Shown: positions 45,150 through 54,378, counted from the stretch's first letter. The stretch: 64,000 nucleotides of DNA from Mucilaginibacter sp. PAMB04168 (GCF_039634365.2 NZ_CP155079.2:4464001-4528000), one strand, 5' to 3'. Notes: generated by a model from the letters alone, not told the origin. Translations and numbers: made by a program.

Positions 45150-48006
45150 ATTTAGAAGCTTTAGCAGGTTCCATTTCCTTTACCAAGAACTGACCGGTGA
45201 AGCTTTCTTTAACTTTACACAAACCTTCAGGTGTGCCTTTGAATAAAATCTGGCCGCCGCCGGATCCACCTTCGGGGCCAAGGTCAATCACGTGGTCAAC
45301 TACTTTAATTACATCCAGGTTGTGTTCAATAACCAATACGGTATTTCCTTTATCAACCAATTGCTGCAGTACACCTAACAGTACGTTAATGTCTTCAAAG
45401 TGCAAGCCTGTAGTTGGTTCATCCAATATATAAAAGGTGTTACCCGTATCTTTCTTCGATAACTCGGTAGCTAGCTTAACGCGTTGTGCTTCGCCACCCG
45501 AAAGGGTTAACGAAGACTGCCCTAAGGTAATATACCCTAAGCCTACATCATTCAAGGTTCTCACCTTGCGGTAGATAGATGGGATATGTTCAAAAAATGC
45601 CGTAGCATCCTCAATGCTCATATCCAATACGTCACTAATGGATTTTCCACGGTAGCGTACTTCGAGCGTTTCGCGATTGTAGCGTTTGCCGCCGCACTCC
45701 TCGCAGGGCACCTGCACATCAGGCAAAAAGTTCATTTCGATAACCTTCTGACCGGCACCCTGGCAGGTTTCGCAACGGCCGCCTTTTACGTTGAATGAGA
45801 AACGCCCCGGTTTGTAGCCCCTTATCTTCGACTCGGGTAGTTGTACATATAATGCACGAATATCTGAGAAAACACCGGTGTACGTAGCCGGGTTTGAGCG
45901 TGGCGTACGACCAATAGGCGTTTGGTCTATTTCAATTACCTTGTCAATGTTCTCTAATCCCTCAATTTTATCGTAAGCCAAAGGTTGCTTTTTAGCCCGG
46001 AAGAAATGGTGATTCAGAATTGGATACAACGTCTCTGTGATTAAACTGGATTTACCACTGCCCGATACGCCGGTTATACCAATAAGCTTACCTAACGGAA
46101 ATTCAACCGTTACCTTTTTGAGATTATGACCGGTAGCTTTTTTAAGCGTCAGCGATTTGCCATTGCCCTTACGGCGGGTTTTCGGAACGGCAATCTCCCG
46201 CTCACCGTTCATGTAAGATGTGGTGAGCGTATGCGCGTTCATCAGCTCCTTAGGCGTACCCTCGGCCACTACCTGGCCACCGTGTACACCAGCTGCCGGC
46301 CCCATGTCAATTACATAATCTGCCTCCAGTATCATGTCTTTATCATGCTCAACCACTAAAACGGTATTGCCCAGGTCGCGCAGGTTTTTAAGCGCTTTTA
46401 TAAGGCGGTCATTATCGCGCTGGTGCAGGCCAATACTCGGTTCATCTAAGATGTACATTACATTCATCAACTGTGAGCCAATCTGGGTAGCCAGCCGGAT
46501 ACGCTGCGCTTCACCGCCCGATAGCGTACGTGCCGTACGGTCGAGCGTTAAGTAGCTCAGTCCCACATCCAGTAAAAAGCCAATGCGGGCACGTATCTCT
46601 TTGAGTATCTCACGGGCAATTATGTTCTGGCGTTCATTAAGGCGTTCCTCTAAACCGGTAAACCAATCCTGCAGCGTGCGGATATCCATACAGGCCAGCT
46701 CAAATATATTCTTCTCATCAACCTTAAAATGCAGCGATTCCTTCTTTAAACGGGCGCCTTCGCAAACCGGGCAGGTTTTCAGCACACGGTAAGCTTCCAT
46801 ATCATCAGATATATCTTCGCTTTTGCGCTCCTGCTGCTCTTCCAGCATGCGGATCAAGCCATCAAACGTTACCTGATAGTTCTGTACATTCCATTTATTG
46901 TACTCAACTGCCACGGTAATGATCTCGTGCGAGCCATTTAAGATGATATCCAGCTTCTCGCGCGGAATTTTCTCAATAGGCACCGACAATGAGAACTCAT
47001 ACTTTTTGGCCAAAGCTTTCAGCACATGAAATATCCATGTTTCGCGATACTCTCCTATAGGGGCCAGGCCACCATTGATGATACTCAACTTAGGGTTGGG
47101 TATAACCGAAGCCTCATCAACAACAAATATATAACCCAAGCCATCGCACTTATCGCACGCGCCATAAGGCGAGTTAAACGAAAAAGTATTGGGCTGTGGT
47201 TCATCGTAAGAGATGCCCGAAACAGGGTCCATCAAAAACTTACTAAAATAGGATACGTTGTTATCCTTATCGGCAATACGGATAATGCCTTTGGCTGTTT
47301 TAAGCGCCGCCTGAACCGAAGTATATAAACGCTTGCTGTCTTTTTCGGTTACCACGAGGCGATCCACCACAATATCAATATCGTGTATTTTGTAGCGGTC
47401 TACCTGCATTTTGGGTTCCACGTCCACAATAGCACCATCAACATATACTTTTAAAAAGCCTTGTTTGCGTATCTGCTCAAAAAGTTCGCGGTAGTGGCCT
47501 TTACGCCCTTTTACCACCGGCGCCAGTATGTTTACGGGTTGGCCGTCAAACTTCTCGGTAATGGTGCGCAGTATCTGGTCTTCGCTCATGCGCTCCATTT
47601 TTTGCCCGCTTATGTAGGAGTAGGCCTCGCCGGCACGGGCATAAAGCAAACGCATAAAATCATAGATCTCGGTAATAGTACCTACCGTTGACCGCGGATT
47701 TTTACTGGTAGTTTTTTGCTCAATGGCAATAACCGGACTCAGGCCTGATACTTTATCTACATCGGGCCGCTCCATACCGCCCATAAACTGGCGCGAGTAG
47801 GCCGAAAACGTTTCCATATAACGGCGCTGCCCCTCGGCATATATGGTATCAAAAGCTAAAGACGATTTGCCGCTGCCGCTCAGGCCGGTAATAACAACCA
47901 GTTGGTTGCGCGGAAAAGAAACGTCGATATTTTTTAAATTATGTACCCGGGCCCCGTATACCTCAACTTCACTTTGTTCGCCCAGATCAATTGTTTTTTC
48001 GCTCAT
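45148..48006 (-). CDS. uvrA: Excinuclease ABC subunit A
   Basis: Damage-recognition ATPase of nucleotide excision repair; an UvrA dimer loads UvrB at lesions. The 952-residue length is normal. Two ABC ATPase modules are present: Walker A GLSGSGKSSLAFDT near residue 40 and GVSGSGKSSLITET near 640, with signature motifs LSGGEAQRIRLATQ and LSGGEAQRVKLATE. Zinc-binding cysteines are seen in GACDKCDGLGY, TCPVCEGARL and CETCQGAGQK/CEECGGKRY. A promoter at 48087-48116 is intertwined with the terminator of the upstream transglycosylase. Confidence 0.98.
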   Translation of the reverse strand: MSEKTIDLGEQSEVEVYGARVHNLKNIDVSFPRNQLVVITGLSGSGKSSLAFDTIYAEGQRRYMETFSAYSRQFMGGMERPDVDKVSGLSPVIAIEQKTTSKNPRSTVGTITEIYDFMRLLYARAGEAYSYISGQKMERMSEDQILRTITEKFDGQPVNILAPVVKGRKGHYRELFEQIRKQGFLKVYVDGAIVDVEPKMQVDRYKIHDIDIVVDRLVVTEKDSKRLYTSVQAALKTAKGIIRIADKDNNVSYFSKFLMDPVSGISYDEPQPNTFSFNSPYGACDKCDGLGYIFVVDEASVIPNPKLSIINGGLAPIGEYRETWIFHVLKALAKKYEFSLSVPIEKIPREKLDIILNGSHEIITVAVEYNKWNVQNYQVTFDGLIRMLEEQQERKSEDISDDMEAYRVLKTCPVCEGARLKKESLHFKVDEKNIFELACMDIRTLQDWFTGLEERLNERQNIIAREILKEIRARIGFLLDVGLSYLTLDRTARTLSGGEAQRIRLATQIGSQLMNVMYILDEPSIGLHQRDNDRLIKALKNLRDLGNTVLVVEHDKDMILEADYVIDMGPAAGVHGGQVVAEGTPKELMNAHTLTTSYMNGEREIAVPKTRRKGNGKSLTLKKATGHNLKKVTVEFPLGKLIGITGVSGSGKSSLITETLYPILNHHFFRAKKQPLAYDKIEGLENIDKVIEIDQTPIGRTPRSNPATYTGVFSDIRALYVQLPESKIRGYKPGRFSFNVKGGRCETCQGAGQKVIEMNFLPDVQVPCEECGGKRYNRETLEVRYRGKSISDVLDMSIEDATAFFEHIPSIYRKVRTLNDVGLGYITLGQSSLTLSGGEAQRVKLATELSKKDTGNTFYILDEPTTGLHFEDINVLLGVLQQLVDKGNTVLVIEHNLDVIKVVDHVIDLGPEGGSGGGQILFKGTPEGLCKVKESFTGQFLVKEMEPAKASK

Positions 48007-48086
48007 ATTTTGTTTAGCAACAAGTATGTAAACTTGTAAAAGGCCGCTAAGTTTTTAGCCGCCTGTAAATAACTCAGATAGAGGCG

Positions 48087-48116
48087 CAAATATACGAAAA
48101 AGGCCGGCTTGCACAA
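48087..48116 (-). promoter_or_regulatory. Predicted promoter of uvrA
   Basis: On the minus strand, TTG (48114-48116) lies 19 bases before TATATTTG (48087-48094). The TTG falls in the loop of the upstream gene's terminator hairpin. The leader to the ATG would be about 75 bases. Confidence 0.6.
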
Positions 48117-48128
48117 TGCAAGCCGGCC
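48097..48128 (-). terminator. Intrinsic terminator after the small lytic transglycosylase
   Basis: A very strong 11-bp GC-rich stem (GGCCGGCTTGC 48102-48112 with 48118-48128, 5-base loop) is followed by five T on the minus strand. Confidence 0.9.
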
Positions 48129-48155
48129 CAATTTGCTCCGTAAATACTAATTTTT

Positions 48156-48920
48156 TTAGTTGAGTGACAACACTTGCGCAGGCTTTAGATTTGCCCACAT
48201 GTTGCCGTAGCCGTTCTCGACTGGCTTGTCAATCACTTCTTTCATGGCAACCAGTTTGTATACATACATACTGGTTTCGCGGTTGAGGCGCATGTAAAAA
48301 TAATTGCCTTTGTTTTTTCGATTAATGGCTTTTTGCACCCTTGGCGAACCAGCATTGTAAGCGGCGGCGGCCAAAGTCCAGCTATTAAATTGAGCATACA
48401 GCTCTTTAAGGTATTTGCAGGCCGCAATGGTTGACTTACGTGCGTTTAAGCGATCATCCTTACCATGGCCCACTTTAAGGCCATACTCGCGGGCGGTACC
48501 GGGCATAAATTGCCATATACCTGCTGCACCGCGAGGAGAACGGGCTTGTCTTTCAAAACCCGACTCCAGCAAAGGGATATACTTAAAATCTTCGGGTATA
48601 CCATAAATCTTTAGGATGGGCTCAATTACAGGAAACCATTTTTCGGCTTTGGTCTGTAAATCATCAGTTTTAAGCACATGATGACTATGCTTCCAGATAG
48701 AGTACCTGATTTTGCGATTTACTTTCGCATTAGTTAAAGGTAACTCCTCATCGGCAAAGTTTAAGGGAGTAGCGTTTGTACTTTTTTTAAACTCTAAAAA
48801 GTTAAAAAGAACAGGACTGTTTTTCAATGGCTTCTTGTCAGGAACACTAAAGACAAAGAGCTTTGAAATGATAAACAGCACACATATTACGGAGCACGTA
48901 ACTAGGTGTTTTTTAATCAT
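48156..48920 (-). CDS. Lytic transglycosylase (SLT domain, 254 residues)
   Basis: Exported peptidoglycan-cleaving enzyme. A hydrophobic N terminus (about residues 7-26) acts as signal or anchor. The SLT domain covers about residues 90-235, with the catalytic Glu in PLLESGFERQARS, then GAAGIWQFMPGTAREYGL and AAAYNAGSPRVQKAI. No LysM is present, unlike the larger MltD-like protein at 19174-20490. The promoter at 48963-48992 matches the Bacteroidota consensus at both boxes. The downstream terminator overlaps the uvrA promoter. Confidence 0.93.
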   Translation of the reverse strand: MIKKHLVTCSVICVLFIISKLFVFSVPDKKPLKNSPVLFNFLEFKKSTNATPLNFADEELPLTNAKVNRKIRYSIWKHSHHVLKTDDLQTKAEKWFPVIEPILKIYGIPEDFKYIPLLESGFERQARSPRGAAGIWQFMPGTAREYGLKVGHGKDDRLNARKSTIAACKYLKELYAQFNSWTLAAAAYNAGSPRVQKAINRKNKGNYFYMRLNRETSMYVYKLVAMKEVIDKPVENGYGNMWANLKPAQVLSLN

Positions 48921-48962
48921 TCAATTAATTTTAGTTCAACAATACAGGTCTAGATGTGTTGG

Positions 48963-48992
48963 CAAAGATACAAAACCTTACACATAATCAAA
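48963..48992 (-). promoter_or_regulatory. Predicted promoter of the small lytic transglycosylase
   Basis: On the minus strand, TTTG (48989-48992) lies 18 bases before TATCTTTG (48963-48970), the best full -33/-7 match in the window. The leader is about 37 bases. Confidence 0.7.
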
Positions 48993-49110
48993 CACTTAGG
49001 CATACTTAGTGTTTGGAGCACTGTTGAAAACTTTTAAAAACACTGGGTTTAAACGGTCGTAAGCCAAGTTTTCGATGTGGAAATTTTTTTTATTAAATGG
49101 CAAATTTTCG

Positions 49111-49118
49111 TACCTTTG
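49111..49118 (+). promoter_or_regulatory. Predicted -7 box for rluB
   Basis: TACCTTTG fits TAnnTTTG, about 31 bases before the ATG. No TTG -33 element is clear; the region upstream is T-rich. Confidence 0.5.
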
Positions 49119-49149
49119 CTGCCCGCTTTTAGCGCTTTAACAAAAAAAT

Positions 49150-50550
49150 ATGGTGTTCAAAAAACCAGGGAACAGTCGCGACGACAAGTCCAACAAATCA
49201 GCCGGTAGGCGTACCGGCAGTGGCGATCAGCCACGCAACAGCTCTTCTCCACGCACCCGTAATGCAAATTCAGGTTTTAAAAAGTCAGACGATGGCAGCG
49301 CTCCTAAAAAAAGGTTCGGCAGCGATACTGATAAAAAGCCGTTTTCTGCATCACGCAAACCTTCAACCGGCAGCTATAATGCCGACGACCGGCCTAAAAG
49401 GAGCTACGGTGCATCAACCGATAAAAAGCCGTTTGCGCCCCGTGGCAGCAGGCCAGACCGCGAAGGAGGAGACAAACCTTTTAAAAGACCTGCACAAGGC
49501 GCAGACAGGCCATTTAAAAGAAATGCAGAAAGCGGAGATAAACCTTTCCGAAAAAGTTCTGAGGGTGGTTTTAAAAGCGACAGAGATTCTTCATTTAAAA
49601 AACGTACCGGCGGTGAGCAGCGCGAGGGCGGCGACAAAAAGTACAGCCGACCTACTGCATCATCACGTACCTGGAGCGAGAAACCAGCTGATTTTCAAGA
49701 CAAGCCATTCCGCGAGCGCAGTGAGCGTTCAGAGGACCGCAAACCGGCTCGTAACGAGAATGCCGATGAACGCCCTACTCGTGTATTAAGGGGCCGCAAT
49801 ACGAAAAAGGCATCTGATAAAGACGAAAGCCACTTAATTAGATTGAACCGTTATATATCTAACGCCGGTATTTGTTCGCGCCGCAAGGCCGATGAGCTGA
49901 TTGCCGCCGGTGTGGTTTCTGTTAATGGCGAGGTAATTTCTGAACTGGGCCATAAAGTGGACCCATCAAAAGATGTGATACGCTACAACGGCGAAACACT
50001 TAAAAGGGAAAAGATGGTGTATGTTCTATTGAACAAACCTAAAGATTATATCACCACAACCGAAGACCCGCAGGAACGCCGCACGGTAATGCACCTGGTA
50101 GAAAAAGCCAGCCGTGAACGTATTTACCCTGTTGGCAGGTTAGATCGTAACACTACCGGCTTACTACTCATGACCAATGACGGTGAATTAGCCGACAAGC
50201 TTTCGCATCCGCGCAACAGCATTACTAAAATATACCAAGTTGAACTAAACAAGAGCTTAACCCAGGGCGACCTGAACAAGATAAGCTTTGGTTTAGAACT
50301 TGAAGACGGCCTCATTAAGCCTGATACCGTAAGCTATGTACAAGGCGGCACTAAACGCGAAGTGGGTATACAGATCCACAGCGGTAAAAACCGTATTGTA
50401 CGCCGTATCTTTGAACACTTAGGTTACGAGGTGGTAAAGCTGGATCGCACCATCTACGCCAACCTAACTAAAAAAGATCTTCCACGCGGCCGCTGGCGTT
50501 ACCTGGATGAAAAAGAAATTATCCAACTGAAGCACCTGGTTCAGGTTTAG
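49150..50550 (+). CDS. rluB: RluB-type 23S rRNA pseudouridine synthase with long disordered N-terminal tail
   Basis: Isomerises a uridine in 23S rRNA (U2605 for E. coli RluB). The 466 residues fall in three parts. A basic, low-complexity tail (1-228) is rich in Lys, Arg, Ser, Gly and Asp, with recurring (D/G)(K/R)(K/P)PF units. An S4 RNA-binding domain follows (about 229-290, RLNRYISNAGICSRRKADEL). The catalytic domain has Asp332 in VGRLDRNTTGLLLMTNDGEL. The tail is a usual but variable feature in Bacteroidota and probably adds RNA contacts. A 15-base direct repeat (49330-49344 and 49420-49434) shows the tail grew by duplication. RluB rather than RluE/RluF is favoured but not proven. Confidence 0.92.
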   Translation: MVFKKPGNSRDDKSNKSAGRRTGSGDQPRNSSSPRTRNANSGFKKSDDGSAPKKRFGSDTDKKPFSASRKPSTGSYNADDRPKRSYGASTDKKPFAPRGSRPDREGGDKPFKRPAQGADRPFKRNAESGDKPFRKSSEGGFKSDRDSSFKKRTGGEQREGGDKKYSRPTASSRTWSEKPADFQDKPFRERSERSEDRKPARNENADERPTRVLRGRNTKKASDKDESHLIRLNRYISNAGICSRRKADELIAAGVVSVNGEVISELGHKVDPSKDVIRYNGETLKREKMVYVLLNKPKDYITTTEDPQERRTVMHLVEKASRERIYPVGRLDRNTTGLLLMTNDGELADKLSHPRNSITKIYQVELNKSLTQGDLNKISFGLELEDGLIKPDTVSYVQGGTKREVGIQIHSGKNRIVRRIFEHLGYEVVKLDRTIYANLTKKDLPRGRWRYLDEKEIIQLKHLVQV

Positions 50551-50583
50551 TTTATTTTTGGAATATAGAATATATGAGAATAC

Positions 50584-50613
50584 AGCCTTTGCAGTTATGC
50601 AAAGGCTTTTTTT
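50584..50613 (+). terminator. Intrinsic terminator after rluB
   Basis: A 9-bp perfect stem (AGCCTTTGC 50584-50592 with 50599-50607, 6-base loop) is followed by T7. Confidence 0.88.
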
Positions 50614-50824
50614 ATGGATAAACTTCCCTTTCAGGTGGCTTAAAATAAAACTAACAAAATCCTCATCGCGACAAAAGATTGAATGTACGGGCCGGAAAGA
50701 TCAACACCCTAGGTTGGCAAGCTAATCATCTTGCAATAACTTATCAAAATACTTTACTTGCAGAAACCCTTCATCTAATAAAAACCGTTTTTGCTACCTT
50801 GCGTTCTTCAAAACCAAAATTCCG

Positions 50825-51964
50825 ATGAAAAAACTGTTATTACTACTGTATATGATACCTGCAACACTTGCTGCACAGCCTAAGCCGCCTAAAACGCTCG
50901 ATCTGTTGATTGGCACTTACACCACCAATGGCAGCGACGGTATATACGTTTATCGCTTTTACACCGAAAGCGGAAGGCTGGCTTACTTAAGCAGAACAGA
51001 AAGAAATGTGGATAACCCATCGTACCTGTGCGTATCAGCCAACGGCAGGTTCATCTATTCGGTAAACGAAATTGGAGATGACCGTAAAGGCAGCGTGAGC
51101 GCTTTTTCATTTGAGCCTAAGGTTGGGAAAATTGAGCTGCTTAATAAACAAACAACTGGAGCAGGCCCTTGCTACATTTCGGTAGACAAGGCGCAAAAGC
51201 ATGTTTTTTCTGCCAATTATGCTGGCGGTAGCATGTATGTATTCCCTGTAAACAAAGATGGCTCTTTAGCGCCGGCCTCGCAGGTTTTACAAGGGCCGTC
51301 AACAGGTTTGGGACCAAATAAATCCCGACAGGATAAGCCACATGTACACACGGCTATTTTATCTCCTGATGAGAAAAACCTACTCTGGACCGATTTGGGT
51401 GCCGACAAGGTGAACATTTACCGCTACAAGGCATCGCAAGCGCAAGCACTTACACCAGCTTCGCCGGCTTTTATAAGCGTTGCACCTGGCGAAGGCCCAA
51501 GGCATATCGATTTTACACCTAACCGTAAATATATGTACCTGGCTACCGAAATGGGCGGTAATGTAATTGCCTACGAGTACAACAACGGCCAGCCCAAACA
51601 AATTCAGAGCATAAGCATGATACCCGATGGTTATACCAAGCAAACAGGTGGCGCGGATATACATGTTTCGCCCGATGGTAAATTTGTATATGCTACAAAC
51701 CGTGGCGATGCCAACGAAATTATTGTTTACGCTATAAATTCTGAAACCGGCCTGCTTACTTTTATAGAGCGCCAGGGTACGCTGGGCAATCACCCTCGTA
51801 ACTTTGTTATCGATCCAACCGGTAGCTATCTTTTAGTGGCCAACCAAAAGAGTAATAATATTGTTGTTTTTAAGATTAACAAAACCACAGGTAAGTTAAC
51901 CCCTACCAGTACGCGCTTAGAGATAAGCAGCCCAAGCTGTTTAAAGTTCGCATTAGCCGAGTAG
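50825..51964 (+). CDS. Secreted seven-bladed beta-propeller lactonase-family protein
   Basis: A 379-residue protein of the YbhE/6-phosphogluconolactonase-like family (lactonase, PF10282). A signal peptide is clear (MKKLLLLLYMIPATLAAQ). The propeller blades repeat a pattern such as FIYSVNEIGDDRKGSVSAF, GPCYISVDKAQKHVFSANYAGG and GPRHIDFTPNRKYMYLATEMGG. Because it is exported, hydrolysis of cytoplasmic 6-phosphogluconolactone is unlikely; a periplasmic sugar lactone or a binding role is more plausible. The gene stands alone between two terminators. Confidence 0.87.
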   Translation: MKKLLLLLYMIPATLAAQPKPPKTLDLLIGTYTTNGSDGIYVYRFYTESGRLAYLSRTERNVDNPSYLCVSANGRFIYSVNEIGDDRKGSVSAFSFEPKVGKIELLNKQTTGAGPCYISVDKAQKHVFSANYAGGSMYVFPVNKDGSLAPASQVLQGPSTGLGPNKSRQDKPHVHTAILSPDEKNLLWTDLGADKVNIYRYKASQAQALTPASPAFISVAPGEGPRHIDFTPNRKYMYLATEMGGNVIAYEYNNGQPKQIQSISMIPDGYTKQTGGADIHVSPDGKFVYATNRGDANEIIVYAINSETGLLTFIERQGTLGNHPRNFVIDPTGSYLLVANQKSNNIVVFKINKTTGKLTPTSTRLEISSPSCLKFALAE

Positions 51965-52128
51965 AGATTATGATGGTGTTAGGCAGAGGCGTTTGTCGGC
52001 GGGTCAGGCTTCCACTAATTTAGCCTCCAAACCAGCATCTCGCTTCATTGCTTGAAACATGAAGAATACGTATAATGACACGGCTTATCATGGCTCTAAA
52101 TTGAATTAAGAAAGGGCATGTAAAAAAC

Positions 52129-52174
52129 TAATCAAACAAAAACGCCGGCAATTGCCGGCGTTTTTGTTTGATTA
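52129..52174. terminator. 46-bp perfect palindrome, bidirectional terminator
   Basis: Every base from 52129 pairs with its mirror partner to 52174 (centre AATT at 52150-52153, GC-rich core, flanking A5 and T5 tracts). It lies between the convergent lactonase and lipoprotein genes. Each strand reads stem then TTTTTGTTTG. Confidence 0.88.
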
Positions 52175-52185
52175 AATATTGATTC

Positions 52186-52668
52186 CTATTGCTTACTGAA
52201 CGAGTAAACAATGTAACCCGTACCGTTGCCAATACTAACAGGCGAACGAAGCACCATATTGTTACCATCATTGCTGTTTACCAGCAACTGGTAGCCTTGT
52301 TGCACGTTTTTAGCTTTATCGCCTTCAAAAATCTTTTTAAATTGGAACATCTGTCCGCTAGGGCCTGAGTTATTTACAGACCAGAAAATAGTTTGCGAAG
52401 TACCATCGGCTAAAGTATACATACCGTTGCCGCTGTTGGTCAGTTTCCAGGTACTACCCACAAATGCCGACGGACGAGCCTGATCGAATACATTTGATAC
52501 AGCGCTTTCTACCAAACCCTGGTAGCTTACATTATTCAATGTCCAGGTGCCGGTAAATTTACCCCGGCCTACATTACTTACACCAGTAGCGGCATTTTGA
52601 GTTGAGCAAGCCGTAACGGTAAGCCCGATTACTACAGCCATTAAAATAATTTCGAGTATCCTTTTCAT
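52186..52668 (-). CDS. Lipocalin-like lipoprotein (160 residues)
   Basis: Predicted outer-membrane lipoprotein: MKRILEIILMAVVIGLTVTAC with lipobox VTAC (Cys21). The mature part opens KFTGTWTLNNVSYQG, the usual start of lipocalin-like lipoproteins in Bacteroidota, and continues with short beta strands and Gly/Asn-rich turns. Its ligand is unknown. It lies 60 bases after bshA on the same strand but may have its own promoter. The strong terminator at 52129-52174 follows. Confidence 0.75.
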   Translation of the reverse strand: MKRILEIILMAVVIGLTVTACSTQNAATGVSNVGRGKFTGTWTLNNVSYQGLVESAVSNVFDQARPSAFVGSTWKLTNSGNGMYTLADGTSQTIFWSVNNSGPSGQMFQFKKIFEGDKAKNVQQGYQLLVNSNDGNNMVLRSPVSIGNGTGYIVYSFSKQ

Positions 52669-52728
52669 ATGTTGTGATGTGTGTTCCTGGTATTATACAC
52701 AAATCTTGCCAAGCTTGTTTTAGCGCTG

Positions 52729-53865
52729 TTAAAACCGCTTGCTGCTTTCAATCACTTCCATATAGTAGTTTTCATACTGTGGCAGTATATTAGCCAGGTC
52801 AAATTTACGGGCGTGCGTAAGGGCGTTCTCCTTAAAAGTGTTCAAACGCTCTTCATCCTGCAACATGTAAATAGCTTTTTCGGCCATGCCGTCAACATCG
52901 CCTACATCACACAAATACCCGGTGTAACCCTCTACATTTAGCTCGGGCAAACCACCTGCATTACTGCTGATGACCGGTACGCGGCATGCCATAGCTTCCA
53001 ACGCGGCCAAACCAAAACTCTCAGATTGTGAAGGCATCAGGAACAGGTCAGATACCGACATGATCTCTTCTACCGCGTCCTGCTTGCCCAAAAAGCGTAC
53101 ATTCTGGCTCACGCCCAGGTCGCGTGCCAGTTGCTCACACTCGGGGCGGTCTTGCCCATCGCCTACCATTAACAGTTTTGACGGTATTTGCGCATTTACC
53201 TTGGCAAATATGCTAATCACGTCAGACGTGCGTTTAACCCTCCTGAAGTTGGAAGTATGCACCAGTATCTTTTCACCCTCAGGTGCAATGGCTTTTTTAA
53301 AGTGTTCTTTAGGCGTATGGTTAAAGCGGCTCAGGTCAATAAAGTTGTAGATCACTTTAATGTCCTTTTCTATCTCAAAAAACCGATAAGTATCCTGCCT
53401 CAAATGCTCCGATACCGAGGTTACCCCATCGCTTTGGTTTATAGAGAAGGTAACTACCGGCTTGTACGTACGATCATTACCTACCAGCGTTATATCGGTA
53501 CCGTGCAGCGTTGTAATTACCGGGATATGAATTCCATAAGTGGCCAGTATTTGCTTAGCCATAAACGCCGCCGAAGCATGCGGTATGGCGTAATGCACGT
53601 GCAACACGTCCAGCTTTTCAAAGCGCACCACATCTACCAGGCGGCTGGCCAGGGCAAGCTCGTAAGGTGGGTATTCAAATAAAGGATATTTGCTAACGGC
53701 AACCTCGTGGTAAAACAGGTTTTCGGAAAAGAAATCTAACCGAACGGGCTGATTGTAGGTTACAAAATGCACCTGATGACCCCTATCGGCCAGGCCTTTG
53801 CCCAGCTCGGTGGCCACCACACCGCTACCACCAAAGGTTGGGTAGCATACTATGCCTATTTTCAT
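52729..53865 (-). CDS. bshA: N-acetyl-alpha-D-glucosaminyl L-malate synthase BshA
   Basis: First step of bacillithiol synthesis: it joins UDP-GlcNAc to L-malate. The 378-residue protein is a GT4 glycosyltransferase with two Rossmann domains. The N-terminal MKIGIVCYPTFGGSGVVATELGKGLADRGH and HVHYAIPHASAAFMAK, and the C-terminal LVGDGQDRPECEQLARDLG and MPSQSESFGLAALEAMACRVPVISSNAGG, match BshA, including the Gly-Gly-Ser-Gly-Val loop. Its presence predicts bacillithiol as the main low-molecular thiol. bshB and bshC are not in the window. Confidence 0.94.
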   Translation of the reverse strand: MKIGIVCYPTFGGSGVVATELGKGLADRGHQVHFVTYNQPVRLDFFSENLFYHEVAVSKYPLFEYPPYELALASRLVDVVRFEKLDVLHVHYAIPHASAAFMAKQILATYGIHIPVITTLHGTDITLVGNDRTYKPVVTFSINQSDGVTSVSEHLRQDTYRFFEIEKDIKVIYNFIDLSRFNHTPKEHFKKAIAPEGEKILVHTSNFRRVKRTSDVISIFAKVNAQIPSKLLMVGDGQDRPECEQLARDLGVSQNVRFLGKQDAVEEIMSVSDLFLMPSQSESFGLAALEAMACRVPVISSNAGGLPELNVEGYTGYLCDVGDVDGMAEKAIYMLQDEERLNTFKENALTHARKFDLANILPQYENYYMEVIESSKRF

Positions 53866-54132
53866 GCAGAAAATCTGATTTAAGTTAAAATGAAACTACC
53901 CGATTTACCCGAAGTAAAATCTGTACCAGGTGAGTTTATGCCCGCAAGTTTAACAGCATTTTGTGGCAAATGTGTTAAGCGTATGTAATCTTTACAAAGC
54001 CCGATTCTTATGCATCAGATTGTTACACGGCTGTGGTTTTGGCTTATTCACTTTATTTAAAACGCAACATTTTTATGATGTTACAGGCAAATTATTTTAC
54101 TTGCATGTACTTTAAACCTAATCCCAAAAATC

Positions 54133-54342
54133 ATGGGCCTTTTTTCACCCGAAGAACCGCTGCACTACTAAATCGACGGTAAGCAACTCATTTGTATGTT
54201 TTGCCAAAATGATTTCTTTTTTACCCGCCAAGAACAACTGCATAGCCCATCGCGTACGTTTTTTGACCTGGAATGGACTGATAAGACCGCTACCTGCTTT
54301 ATTTGCAGCGAATGCGGCTACATTCATTGGTTTATGCGGTAG
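54133..54342 (+). pseudogene. Small zinc-ribbon protein gene with one in-frame stop
   Basis: From ATG 54133 the frame reads MGLFSPEEPLHY, then TAA (54169-54171), then 56 further sense codons without interruption to TAG at 54340-54342. The downstream part has two zinc-ribbon knuckles, C21-x2-C24 and C58-x2-C61 (plus Cys55), ending GYIHWFMR. I recall short conserved proteins of the same plan, often labelled DNA-binding, with LHY followed by a residue then IDGKP/Q at this spot; the stop would then replace an ordinary codon, for example GAA to TAA. A start at Met22 would lose part of the first knuckle. The 267 bases upstream (53866-54132) hold no clear gene or promoter box. Confidence 0.7.
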
Positions 54343-54378
54343 TGCGTTCCATGCTCCTATCACTTATCTCAACTTTAA

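Noticed and set aside
49220..49789. 189-codon open frame overlapping the rluB tail in another frame
   Set aside because: Low-complexity, Lys/Arg-rich coding sequence easily stays open in shifted frames; no start signal and no family features.
53890..53988. 32-codon frame (MKLPDLPEV..., with a CGKC) between bshA and the zinc-ribbon gene
   Set aside because: Short, no promoter box, not conserved to my knowledge; likely chance.
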